Below, piece by piece: positions 55,010-64,000 of a stretch of DNA of 64,000 bases. Where the stretch lies: positions 496,001-560,000 of the forward strand of contig JARVKI010000005.1 in the NCBI GenBank assembly GCA_036674765.1, given 5' to 3'. Origin of the DNA: Seiridium cupressi. Taxonomy: Eukaryota; Ascomycota; Sordariomycetes; Amphisphaeriales; Sporocadaceae. The position numbers and the translations under genes are program-made. Under the pieces are notes generated by a model that ran no database searches, was not told the origin of the DNA, and saw nothing but the letters and a program-made list of their open reading frames with translations. Position 1 is the stretch's first letter. Every line of letters begins with the position of its first letter.

Positions 55010-57348
55010 GCGAAAGTCTCCTTCCAATTGTGGCGGTGGAAGTGATAGAGAGGGACGTAATTTGGCCAAAAGTTCCAGACGCTCTTTCGGTGGTTGCCTA
55101 CCTCAACAAGATCAGCAAGGTCTCACATTACATGGACTCTATACTAACTCGGCCTTTGCCTTGGCCTTCGCCTCTGTTTCTTGAGCTTGTATCCAGTTCT
55201 TTTCGACGAAAGCCCAACCACTATGCCGTCGTTCGGCTCTGATGTCGTTTTCTACTCCATATCCGTGGGGGACAAAGCTTGAATCCCAGTCCGAATCTTC
55301 CTCGAGGGGCAACGACGGAACCAGCGGCGGGAGCTGTCCTTTGACTGTTTGCTTATGCCACAGCGAGCCAGGTACAATGTTATCCGCCGGGTTCATATTG
55401 GCCGAAGGGACCACTCAAGTCGGTTCAGGAATAATATGGTTGTTGCGAGACTTCGCGAATGAAGAACTCTCTGGAGATCCGGCAAATCCACAGGCGATTT
55501 CTATTACGGGCAGCGGCTTGGACATCGAACCGAGTCGGCGCATAGCCTGGGGTTTCGTTGTTACCAATCGGCGCAACGTTGAACCGCGATGTTCCATTTT
55601 CGGACCGTTAGATCAGGGTCGTCCCGAGCACGCTTTTGTATGTAATTCAGAATCAAATGACAAGAATAAGAACTACACTGCAGTGCCGAGGAAGAAGAAG
55701 CGGCATTGGGATTAGCATACATGAATATTTGCGTCCAAATAAAGTAAAACGGCGCGCCGGATCGTCGGGAATGCGCTCGACCCGGGTATGCTCCTCGTTG
55801 GCACTGGGGCCACCGGAAATTTCAACAACGAAAATCCCCCGAAGAAGAGTGGGGATTGTCTAATCGGGCTACATAAGCGGCGCTGGTCGATCTCCCTAAA
55901 ATGTGAAACCTGGGGGCCCTGCGGATCCCTTAGCAGCAACATTCCGACTTCCAATTTCACAACGGTCTTTAGAACCCTCGATGACTTCTCTGCTCCTCGG
56001 CGTACATGGGCTACTTGACACATTATGAATCGACCTATTTCAGGTGCAAGATGATCCATACCATTAGGCTTAATTTGAAGCCGGGCAGTGAAACATGACT
56101 GGCATACCAAACCAAGAAAAAACAGAAGAATCAGCTATCCCATAGATTCTCGAATCTTTTTTGCACATAAGTTTGAGCATCTCTGATTTGTGAAGCTCAT
56201 TCTGCGGACTTCCAATGGTTTGGATCACTCTGCACATGAAGACTCAAGTTCTATACGTATCGTGTCAATGAACAGACATCAAGGAAATACAAGTAGTACC
56301 AAAATAAAGCTCCCGGTGCTGCACTAGCTGACTAGCGCTCACATAGCTGTGACCAACCTCTGCCAACGATAAAACATGATCGTGTAGATATTTGGTATGC
56401 GCTAGGTGTCGCAGTTTGGCTTGTTGCTGGTTAGCTGATTTCTGGTTGGTCCTGTCTGGTACGGCCACTCTGGCTACACTGGGGTTATGTGCGATATTTT
56501 GGCAGTTAGTGCATTGAACAGTAGTCGATCTTGGTGTGTTCGTTCCTAATCAATATCGCGACCTTTCAAATTTAGCAAGTCCCGCGGGTCTCGTGTCGGT
56601 CATGGAACTTGGACCGCTTTATGCGTTGCACCTTACATGTAACTTTGCTAAGTGAAGCAGCCCCTAAAAAGCATGGACTTCAAAGCTTTGGCTGCCAAAT
56701 AGAGTAGCGAACAAAACCTTAATAGTAGTACACTACCTAAATAGTGGGCGCTCGCCAGAGACCAAGATCGTGAAGGGCATGTGCGATGATGTAAGCTACG
56801 CGACAGTTCTAATCCTACCTGAGCCTTGTGCGCGAGTGGTAGTGGGAGCGAACGGCGCGTCGCAGTTTGGGCCAGCCTTAAAACAGATGGGAAATACCGT
56901 TCCCAAGCTCCCAACCGACATTAAATCAGCCATGATGGAATTCACCACGTCAAAGTCCCTGCATATGCCATCTTGCTAGGGGTCCTGCATCGCAGCTTTC
57001 GTCATAGGTCTGCTTTGATTGGCCGAGCTGTTTCAGCTGCGAAGTCTGATTGGCTGTGGGGCTACGTCATTGTCGGTGATGTACAACCGGCTTCACCAAC
57101 AACACCACCAAAAACCGGTTTGCGTCAGCAGACTGTCTCATCGAGACTGTGAAGGAGTCAGGAGGAATACGAAGTCAAATAGAGCCGGATGGCCGATCAC
57201 CAAATACCAGCTTCTCTACCACATTATCAATCACAGCTTGTTAACTTGCCATTGTTGCATATCAGTTTCCAAGAGTCCCTGTAGACTTGCACCGTAAATC
57301 CACAAATATTCAAGACTTGATCACTACACCCAATCAACACAACTCAAA
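55010..57348. other. Intergenic region with unresolved overlapping frames
   Basis: About 2.3 kb. At 55.14-55.72 kb a 157-codon plus-strand frame overlaps a minus-strand frame of about 150 codons broken by one TGA (LWHKQTVKGQLPPLVPSLPL ... VPHGYGVENDIRAERRHSG). I cannot decide which, if either, is real and recognise neither. From 55.8 to 57.3 kb I see no gene; the last few hundred bases are the promoter of the gene at 57349. Confidence 0.3.
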
Positions 57349-57887
57349 ATGCCTCTCTTCTCCAGCCGCAAGGAAGAGGTTCCCGAACCTACCCCCGTAG
57401 TCCACGAGGAGCCGAAGCGCAGCCATGGACTTTTCGGCAGCCGCCGCGAACGTTCCCCGTCGCCCACCTCGACACTGCGCTCATCCACGACGACCAACTC
57501 GCACCAGACGGGCACGTCCTACCACACCACGAGCTCGGGCGGGATGGGCCGGAGATCCCTGCTGTCCCGCTCATTCGGGCATGGCAACAACGTCGAGATG
57601 GACCCGTCCATCGTACAAGCCCGCGAGCACGTGCTGAACGCCGAGACTGCAGAGCGAGAGGCCGACCGTGCCTTGGAGGCGGCCCGCCTCCGGGTTCGTG
57701 AGGCCAGGGCTGAGGTCAAGAGACTTGAGCTAGAGGCCGCGGAGGAAGCCAAGCGTGCCAAGATCAAGCAATACCATGCTCGCGAGGTCTCGAAGCGTGG
57801 CAAGCAACTTGGCCGTAAGTCACCCAAACCCTTTCACAACTATGCGCTTGATAAAATTTTAACTCGACCCCAGGCCACGATGTATAG
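57349..57887 (+). CDS. Coiled-coil protein of unknown function
   Basis: Two exons (57349-57814, 57874-57887) with a 59-bp intron (GTAAGT...CCCCAG) give 159 residues ending KQLGRHDV. The unspliced frame would instead end 37 residues later in unlikely sequence. Residues 1-80 are disordered, basic and Ser/Thr/Pro-rich (RRERSPSPTSTLRSSTTTNS). Residues 88-150 form an uninterrupted Ala/Glu/Arg helix (ERDADRALEAA-like heptads, VREARAEVKRLELEAAEEAK), a strong coiled coil. Proteins of this layout, ending in a GRH motif, occur across filamentous ascomycetes but have no known function as far as I know. Promoter: pyrimidine-rich and CAACACAACTCAAAATG start context. Confidence 0.75.
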
Positions 57888-60114
57888 ACCAACTCATATT
57901 GAAACGACGGATAAAGGAAAAGATAACGACTATGTATGATTATAACGACCTGGTCAGCTTGGCCTATAATTGCTTTGTATTAGCGACGCATGTTTTATTC
58001 GGCGCAGGGGGTTTATATAAGAAGGCCCATATACAGCAATATCCCAAAAATATTCCATGTCTCAACATGTGACCTCTCGAACCAGTGACGTTTTCACTGA
58101 TGGCGAACGGCCTCATTAAGCCCGCCATCGGAAATCCGGATGCCTTCCCTGTACTGTCTCGCGGGACGCATCCTGCTCATTTTAATTTTTGATTCTGACT
58201 GCTATGTGCACCCTTTATACAATCTGGACAGAAGACCCGAAGGGGTTTATACTTCTCCCTTGTGACCTTCCTGATTGTTGCGTATCGCTGTGTCTGTGAT
58301 GAGTCATTCTGAGCGCTCGGCCCTCTGCTCAGCGTCTCGGGAGTTCCAATGTCTGGTGCATCAACCTGGCTCGCGGATGCATTTTTCTCACTCTTATCAT
58401 CTCGGGGCATGACAGGGTGTGAGCATGGCTCGGGGGATGGAGCCGCTGAGCGTTGGAATCGATCTGCATCCACAAGTCTTACTGGTGGCTTCAGGAATTG
58501 CCTGAGCGATGCCATAATTATATAGGATCGAGGTGGATTGGGGTGGAGAACACTCACTCAACTGCATGGGCGACCAAGCGCATAACGCAGTTCAACTCTC
58601 AGCTGCTAGTCATTCTTTGTCACAATTTAATCGGTTGCAGTATGCTTAGGCACGTGTACTAAAGAAAACCTGCCCATGGTGAACAAAGAGTAAAGCACGA
58701 TTAATAAATGGGAACTATCTGACATCTCTCTGGGTACGGAATTCATCTAAAGGATTTACAAGAATTCAATACAGAAATACTCGGGGCTAGGCTGACAAGA
58801 TCAGGGAGCATAGTCACGATGCCAACTAAGCTCAGTTACTTTAACAATTCAAAGGTTTTTCTTGTGCCTCCCCACAATTGATGCATCGGGCGTGTTGCGT
58901 CGGTGTTTATTATGCCAAGTCCATATTTGAGGAGTTACCTTCATTCGTGCTCCGTGTGTCACCTGGAAAGGGCATATTGAAATCTCGACATCCCCGAGCT
59001 GACTCGGTGGCATTCATGATCAGTGGTTCTCGGAGTACATCAAATTATTCTTCGGACATTCAGAAACACGTCCACATATTTGTGTTTGGGAGCATGAATC
59101 TGAACACAAGATACGTGATTGCGAAACTTTGATGATGAAAGACGTTTGGAAGGCATTGCGTCCGCTCTCTGCCCTACGTACTTGTTCTTTACTCAGAGTC
59201 ACCTTTTCTGACTGCTAGGGACTAACATGTCTGTTTTGTTTTGTAGGGGATATACATCGGTCATAATAGATGCCAGAATAATGACTAATGCAAGTAACAC
59301 CATCGGATGTGAGTAGTTTGCTAAGAGGTATGAAGCAAATGCCGCTATTGTGACTGATATTTGATTTAATAGTTTTGATTCTGATTCATTTTGATATCAT
59401 TATCCAGTTGGTCTTCTACAGCTTGGCAAGAAGCGACTGATAGGCACACGAGCAGAAGTTATCCACTATGGCTCTAGCGGCCCTGAGACTTGTGCAAATG
59501 AGCCCTTGGTAGTTGGGAGTGGAATATTATATCAGAAATAACACCAATTCTTTATGATTTTAAATTCGAGCCTATCTGGAGGGCCGAGGTTTCTTTTGCT
59601 ATTTATTGCGTGTCGTGATACTGTCATACAGTTGACGACGTTTAAAGGTACTCCCCACTTATTCGATAAGAGGTTGGGGCACTGTGGAGAACTACAATGT
59701 AGCGGTATGCCAACGTCACTGTCGGGGCACTACCGCTCCAGCACTATGTGGTAGATAGAGTCCATGTGACAATCAACAAATGACCACTAGGTGACCGGAG
59801 TCCATCGGCATTGAGCTTCACCAAAGATATGGTCTCATTTTTTCCTGGAGACGCACAGTAATCCATTTCAAGGTGAAATTGCTGTTTGTACATTGTAGGA
59901 TTGTGTATTTCATATCCTTGCCTACTTGTCGGGTGCGTGGATACGAGCATCCCACCGACGAACCCCTCATTGCGCAACAAAACCGTGTGTAAATCTACAG
60001 GTACACGCAACAACAGCAGCCGACGAGCGGGGGACGCCTGCTTCGAGGAGATCAGCCATATCCCTATTCCAATTCTCTGTACAGATATTTGCCGAAGTCG
60101 ATTGCCAATTCAAC
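57888..60114. other. Intergenic region
   Basis: About 2.2 kb holding the small minus-strand ORF at 58177-58515 and otherwise no supported gene. The last few hundred bases before 60115 are the promoter of the MFS gene. Confidence 0.35.
58177..58515 (-). CDS. Small uncharacterised ORF with CPDC knuckle
   Basis: A 112-residue frame starting MASLRQFLKPPVRL. It is Ser/Asp/Pro-rich and disordered in the middle, and ends with KYKPLRVFCPDCIKG and a short polar tail. The single Cys-X2-Cys could be half a zinc site. The ending resembles the VFCPRCMG segment of the protein at 4159-5130, so it may be a truncated relative. Splicing to a lost C-terminal exon cannot be excluded. Weak evidence: short, single frame, no family. 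Confidence 0.35.
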   Translation of the reverse strand: MASLRQFLKPPVRLVDADRFQRSAAPSPEPCSHPVMPRDDKSEKNASASQVDAPDIGTPETLSRGPSAQNDSSQTQRYATIRKVTREKYKPLRVFCPDCIKGAHSSQNQKLK

Positions 60115-61775
60115 ATGGAGAACGTCCAGGGCGACGCTTCTGTGAGCGATGCCTCTGCTTCGACACCGCTCTTAGGGTCTACCACCTCGGTGCCAGCCGA
60201 TCATTTCGTGTTGGGTGATCCTGAAAATCCACGGAACTGGCCATCTTGGAAAAAATGGCTTATAGTTGCGGTCATCACACCCATTGATCTGTCTGTATCC
60301 TGGGGAGCATCCGGGTTCTCACCCGCGACGGCCAGCTTTCGAGCTGAGTTTGGTCTCTCTGAGACAGTCGCGACTCTGGGTTTGAGTCTTTACATCTTGG
60401 GTCTTGCTCTTGGTCCCATGTCTCTCGCGCCCCTGAGTGAGTTTTTCGGGAGAAGTATCATCTATATTGGATCCTATGCAGTGTTCCTCGTGCTCTTGGC
60501 CGCGACTGCCTTGGTGCAGAACGTTGGGGGCTTCATGGTGCTACGTTTCTTCAGCGGCTTGTTCGCAGCTGTGACGATCGGTGCGTACTACTTCCCCGTT
60601 TTTCATTCATCCTTGTCTTCAAGATATAGGTCTTGCTAACACCCGGCAGCAAACTTCGGAGGGTCTATTGCGGACATGTGGACTCACCATGAGACCGGCA
60701 TCGCCATGTCGATCTATCTCTGGGCAGCAACTTGTGGCAGCCCTTCGGGTTTCTTCGCCCTGTCTTTCGTGGCAGAATACAGGGGCTGGAGGGAAGTTTT
60801 CTGGGCCTTGCTCGGAGTCTGCGGAGGATTTTGGCTGATCATGGCGCTCACTCTTCGCGAAACAAGACATACAACCATTCTTCGAAGACGCGTCAAGGTC
60901 TTGAGCAAAAGATCTGGCGCTGATGCTGATGACACCAAGTCAGATGCTCTCCAACGCAGATCTGCACATGAACTGTTCCACGTGGCTTTGACCAGACCCT
61001 TCCGCTTCCTGTTTACCGAGGCAATCATCATATTTGCAGCCCTCTACAATGGATACCTCTACGGACTCAGTTTTCTGTTCAATGGAGCATTTAGGATGGT
61101 GTTCGGTGAGGGACACGGTTTCAGCACCTTGCAAGTTGGGTGCGCTTTCTTGGGCATAGCACTTGGCATATCCTTGGGCCCCTTCACCAATTTGTGGCAG
61201 GAAAGATACTATCAGAGGCGTATTGCATCCTCGGGCACCGCAGCTGTCCCAGAAGCCAGATTACAGCTTGCCATGGTGGCTGCAGTGGGTACGTGTTCCT
61301 ATATCCAGTAATATGTTATATCTAATATTAGTTAAGTATTCCCAATCTCATTGCTCGGGTTTGCTTGGACAACGGATGCGAGCATTTCACCTATCATACC
61401 CATAATCGCCTCGGCATTCTGGGGCTGGTCTTTCTTCACTCTCATCCTCATGACATTACAATACACCGAGGATGCCTATAGAGTAAGTCAAAGTCACCAC
61501 CCTTCCTCGTCACTCTAGTAGCTAACATCAGTCAGGTCTTTTCAGCGTCTGCATTGGCGGGTATCGGCTTGATTCGAAATATTGCTGGAGCGGCGTTCCC
61601 TCTCTTTGGTAGAAATCTTTTCCACACCCTAGGATATCAATGGGGTGGGAGTCTACTGGCTTTCTTGAGCATTGCTCTAATTCCTATACCCTTTGTTTTA
61701 GCTCGATATGGGCCCACTCTTCGGCGAAAGAGTCCTTGGGCAAGGCAGCATATGGACGATGCTGACGATGAGTAA
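60115..61775 (+). CDS. MFS transporter, DHA1 (polyamine/drug antiporter) type
   Basis: A 496-residue twelve-helix transporter in four exons (60115-60580, 60650-61288, 61337-61482, 61536-61775). The introns are 69, 48 and 53 bp and every join is in phase. The N-terminus carries DPENPRNWPSWKKW, the conserved cytosolic signature of this fungal clade just before helix 1. LSEFFGRSIIYIG is the loop 2-3 motif. ADMWTHHETGIAMSIYLWAA and FFALSFVAEYRGWREVFW follow in helices 5-6, and a long central loop separates the halves. The C-terminal RYGPTLRRKSPWARQ is also typical of the clade. All helices appear present. The substrate is unknown. A different gene from the MFS at 1487; the two share architecture, not close sequence. 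Confidence 0.87.
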
Positions 61776-62345
61776 GGATATCAGCGCTGAATCATCGATT
61801 CATTGGTGCCTGACCTGGGATGGTCACACAAGTCGGCAGCGAAGCACGGCGTCACCATAGATACGGCGATTGAGAAAAATAATGATGGAAGCAATGGTCA
61901 TGTTTAAACGACCGCGCTTCAACAGTTTTAGAGTGTAAATAAGTCTCGCTCCCTTGATTCGGTATGAAAGTCGATCGCGCTTAGAGTCTGGGGCAAATAG
62001 GTTGTCTCGTATGCAGTAGGTTTTATAAATCACATTGCTATGATAACCGTCCTAGAACAACCTTTGTTCTTATAGCTCATCAAAGTTTCCAGGATGTTTC
62101 TATATTAGTGGACGTCTCAATAGCGAGAGACTGCATCATGTTTCATGGGTGTTGCTAATTGACACTGGTCCGGCCAGACGTCTGCGATCAGCCGACACCT
62201 AGAACTCTCCGAGCTACGACATGCAGCACCTGATGCAAGTGGCGAGATATATGATCTTGAGAAGGATAGCTAACATAGACTGCTTTCTTGTTTCTTTACT
62301 GTCAACTGTCCAGACTACGGAGAGTGATTACGAATCTACTCAGCA
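61776..62345. other. Intergenic region
   Basis: About 570 bases between two plus-strand genes. It holds the transporter 3' untranslated region and the promoter of the next gene. Nothing else is seen. Confidence 0.4.
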
Positions 62346-63119
62346 ATGGGTTGCTCTATAAGTTGCTGCCAGGGAGTCCATTCCCGTTCCGACAAAACTC
62401 GGTATATTGCGTCTCGTTCCGGAACTCGTGAGCGGCAGCACATAATAGCGATTATGTCGAGCAGCAGAGCATCAAGCAGGCAAAGTGAGAACAGCAATCG
62501 CGCTGAGGCTGGTGGTGACAGGCGACAATCTCGCAGGCACCCAGGTATGACCAGGTCGTCAGGCACGACCGGCGACTCACCTATATTCTCTCGAGCACTG
62601 TCTAATGCTGCTCTAGGACCGAGCTACTCGACCCCGCCGTATACTGTCCCGACTATGCAAAACCATGCACGCAGCCCAGACCACGTCGGTTCATTGTGGG
62701 TAGAGAATGCCGGTCTTCTTGAGTACATTCTCAGAGTCTTCACGCGACTCTTCGGACACAGAGACACCAGAACTCCTCAGCGTAGCCATGTCGACAACTC
62801 CCATCAGTACGACTATATTGGTGACCAGATCAAATCACTCATGCAGCACATAAATCAGCTTGAATCAGAACTGGCCGATAAACATTCGCGCTTGGACCGT
62901 GAGAGGAACAGGGCGAACCGCTACAAGCAACGAGTGGGAACCCTTAAATTGCAAGCATCCGCAAGACTGAGTGGCCTCATTGCCAATCTTGAAAATCGAC
63001 ACATCTCGACGTCGGAACAAGCACTCGATTTGTTACACGAGGTCATGGTTTACAAAAGCGAAGCAAACAGGCTGGACTCGCTGGCCAGAAACATCATTAA
63101 CAGGTTCCAATCAAGGTGA
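62346..63119 (+). CDS. Unknown protein with N-myristoylation-type start and coiled coil
   Basis: A 257-residue protein if the first ATG is used. It starts MGCSISCCQ, which fits the Met-Gly-x3-Ser N-myristoylation consensus with adjacent Cys residues for palmitoylation, so a membrane-anchored protein is predicted. An in-frame ATG at 62454 (MSSSRASSRQ) would give 221 residues without this signal. Residues 37-130 are disordered (Ser/Arg/Thr/Pro). A short hydrophobic/aromatic patch follows (LLEYILRVFTRLFGHR). A coiled coil (about 155-200: LMQHINQLESELADKHSRLD) precedes a second helical stretch. A GTGAGT at the stop (63117) could splice to about 63181 and add eight residues. No family recognised. 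Confidence 0.6.
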   Translation: MGCSISCCQGVHSRSDKTRYIASRSGTRERQHIIAIMSSSRASSRQSENSNRAEAGGDRRQSRRHPGMTRSSGTTGDSPIFSRALSNAALGPSYSTPPYTVPTMQNHARSPDHVGSLWVENAGLLEYILRVFTRLFGHRDTRTPQRSHVDNSHQYDYIGDQIKSLMQHINQLESELADKHSRLDRERNRANRYKQRVGTLKLQASARLSGLIANLENRHISTSEQALDLLHEVMVYKSEANRLDSLARNIINRFQSR

Positions 63120-64000
63120 GTTCTGCTAACAGCCTTGAAGTTCTATGGAAAGGGCAACTTGCTGATGAGATTGTCGTAGATGGGTCCAAGAAGTGCCGAT
63201 CTGATCAGGACGGTGATCGGAGGCTGGCGCAACCAGCAAGGAGCATTGTTCCGGGATCAAGCTTGAGCACAGTTCATGGAGGTGACAGAATTGCAGATGT
63301 AACCATAAGCCGCAGACTGACTAGTGGAAATGTAGCGTAGTTTGTAAACCGGATCAGAGGGGTTAAATCATGCCATTACCAATGCATGTCGACCGAAAGG
63401 GATCATGGGCCTGCAACTGCTCTGCTTAAAAGCACTCACCACAGTTTGGGCATGTGGCCGGCCTCGGTGATAAACCGGCGATTAGATACCAGTAAGATGG
63501 TGCCCAGGCAAGTTCCGTAGCCAAAGAGAAGCATCCCAATTATCTGGGTCATCCGCATTCCATCTCATTTCACGCAGCGCCAAGCTTTATTAGTCCCAGC
63601 ACTTCCCCCGCTTGGTGAATGTGCCGTTACGACGCCCGCCTCGTCGCGAAGGCTGGGGAGTGGGCTGTGGATAGCAGCGGCGAAGTTTTCTGAGTTCAAT
63701 CCACCCTCAGCTGGGTACATACTGCTTCTTTTCCTTTCGCATTGCTTTGTTCTGGGACCCGAGGAGTGCTCAAGTCATGAACCGTCGGTGATAGACCTTG
63801 CAGCATCGGCGTCGGACTCATTCTGCCAGGCACGGGGCTGTGTGTAATAAGTGACGAAATTGTTCGCCGGGGCCCTTCTGACGTATCTCCCCGCCCCCGA
63901 GCATCGCGCTCCACATCCGGCGTGCCTTAGCATTGTCGCTCGATTGTGCTTTCGTCCACGACCACGGATTGAGGAGCAGACTTTCGGTACACGACCAGGA
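63120..64000. other. Right-edge region
   Basis: About 880 bases. A minus-strand frame at about 63930-63696 (GTPDVERDARGRGDTSEGP then a Ser/Pro-rich stretch ending near a GTATGT) could be an exon of a gene whose start lies beyond the window. This is weak. The plus strand shows nothing convincing. Confidence 0.25.

Noticed and set aside
1..64000. CRISPR array, prophage or bacterial operon
   Set aside because: Gene structure, introns and families are fungal; no regularly spaced direct repeats with unique spacers.

Overview
The window is nuclear DNA of a filamentous ascomycete (Pezizomycotina); I cannot name the genus. The evidence is the many short GT-AG introns (48-150 bp, often with CTAAC- or CTGAC-like branch sites) and the gene types: HET domain, cellobiose dehydrogenase, btgC-type GH17 glucanase, Zn2Cys6 regulator, and a Neurospora/Agaricus-style metallothionein. 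All exon junctions were worked out by eye from splice sites and reading phase; none is backed by transcript data.

Layout. 1-7 kb: the 5' end of an acyl-CoA ligase running off the left edge, an intact MFS transporter, a C-terminal relic of a secreted-type protein, a gene of unknown function and a broken HET gene. 7.4-11.6 kb: a large NFX1-type superfamily 1 helicase related to Hrr1/ZNFX1. 11.6-14.9 kb: a gene-poor stretch with several tandem repeats. 14.9-24.1 kb: cellobiose dehydrogenase, a disordered unknown protein and the GH17 transglycosidase btgC. 26-28 kb: a GC-rich pseudokinase gene with an in-frame TAG, followed by an AT-rich tract and perfect palindromes. 28.7-38.1 kb: mostly housekeeping, with a hydrophilic small protein, Phs1 3-hydroxyacyl-CoA dehydratase (three exons), a secreted BBE-type FAD oxidase, a NAP/Vps75-like histone chaperone and a small nuclear-type protein. 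39.4 kb: a 27-residue, 7-cysteine metallothionein with a 55-bp intron.

42-55 kb looks like an accessory metabolic neighbourhood: DHA14-type MFS exporter (broken), FAD monooxygenase (two in-frame TAGs), NmrA-like reductase, Zn2Cys6 regulator, BTB protein, GMC oxidoreductase and a DUF3237 protein. No polyketide synthase, NRPS or terpene synthase is present. A decayed catabolic or tailoring cluster is the simplest reading, but that is inference. 57-64 kb: a coiled-coil protein, a small zinc-knuckle-like ORF, a third MFS transporter (four exons) and a protein with an N-myristoylation-type start.

The strongest less obvious observations are the hidden metallothionein, the decayed MFS/monooxygenase pair beside intact neighbours, the fact that all four nonsense codons I found in broken genes are TAG, and the palindrome-rich flank of the pseudokinase. 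I did not find tRNA or rRNA genes, CRISPR arrays or an intact transposon.
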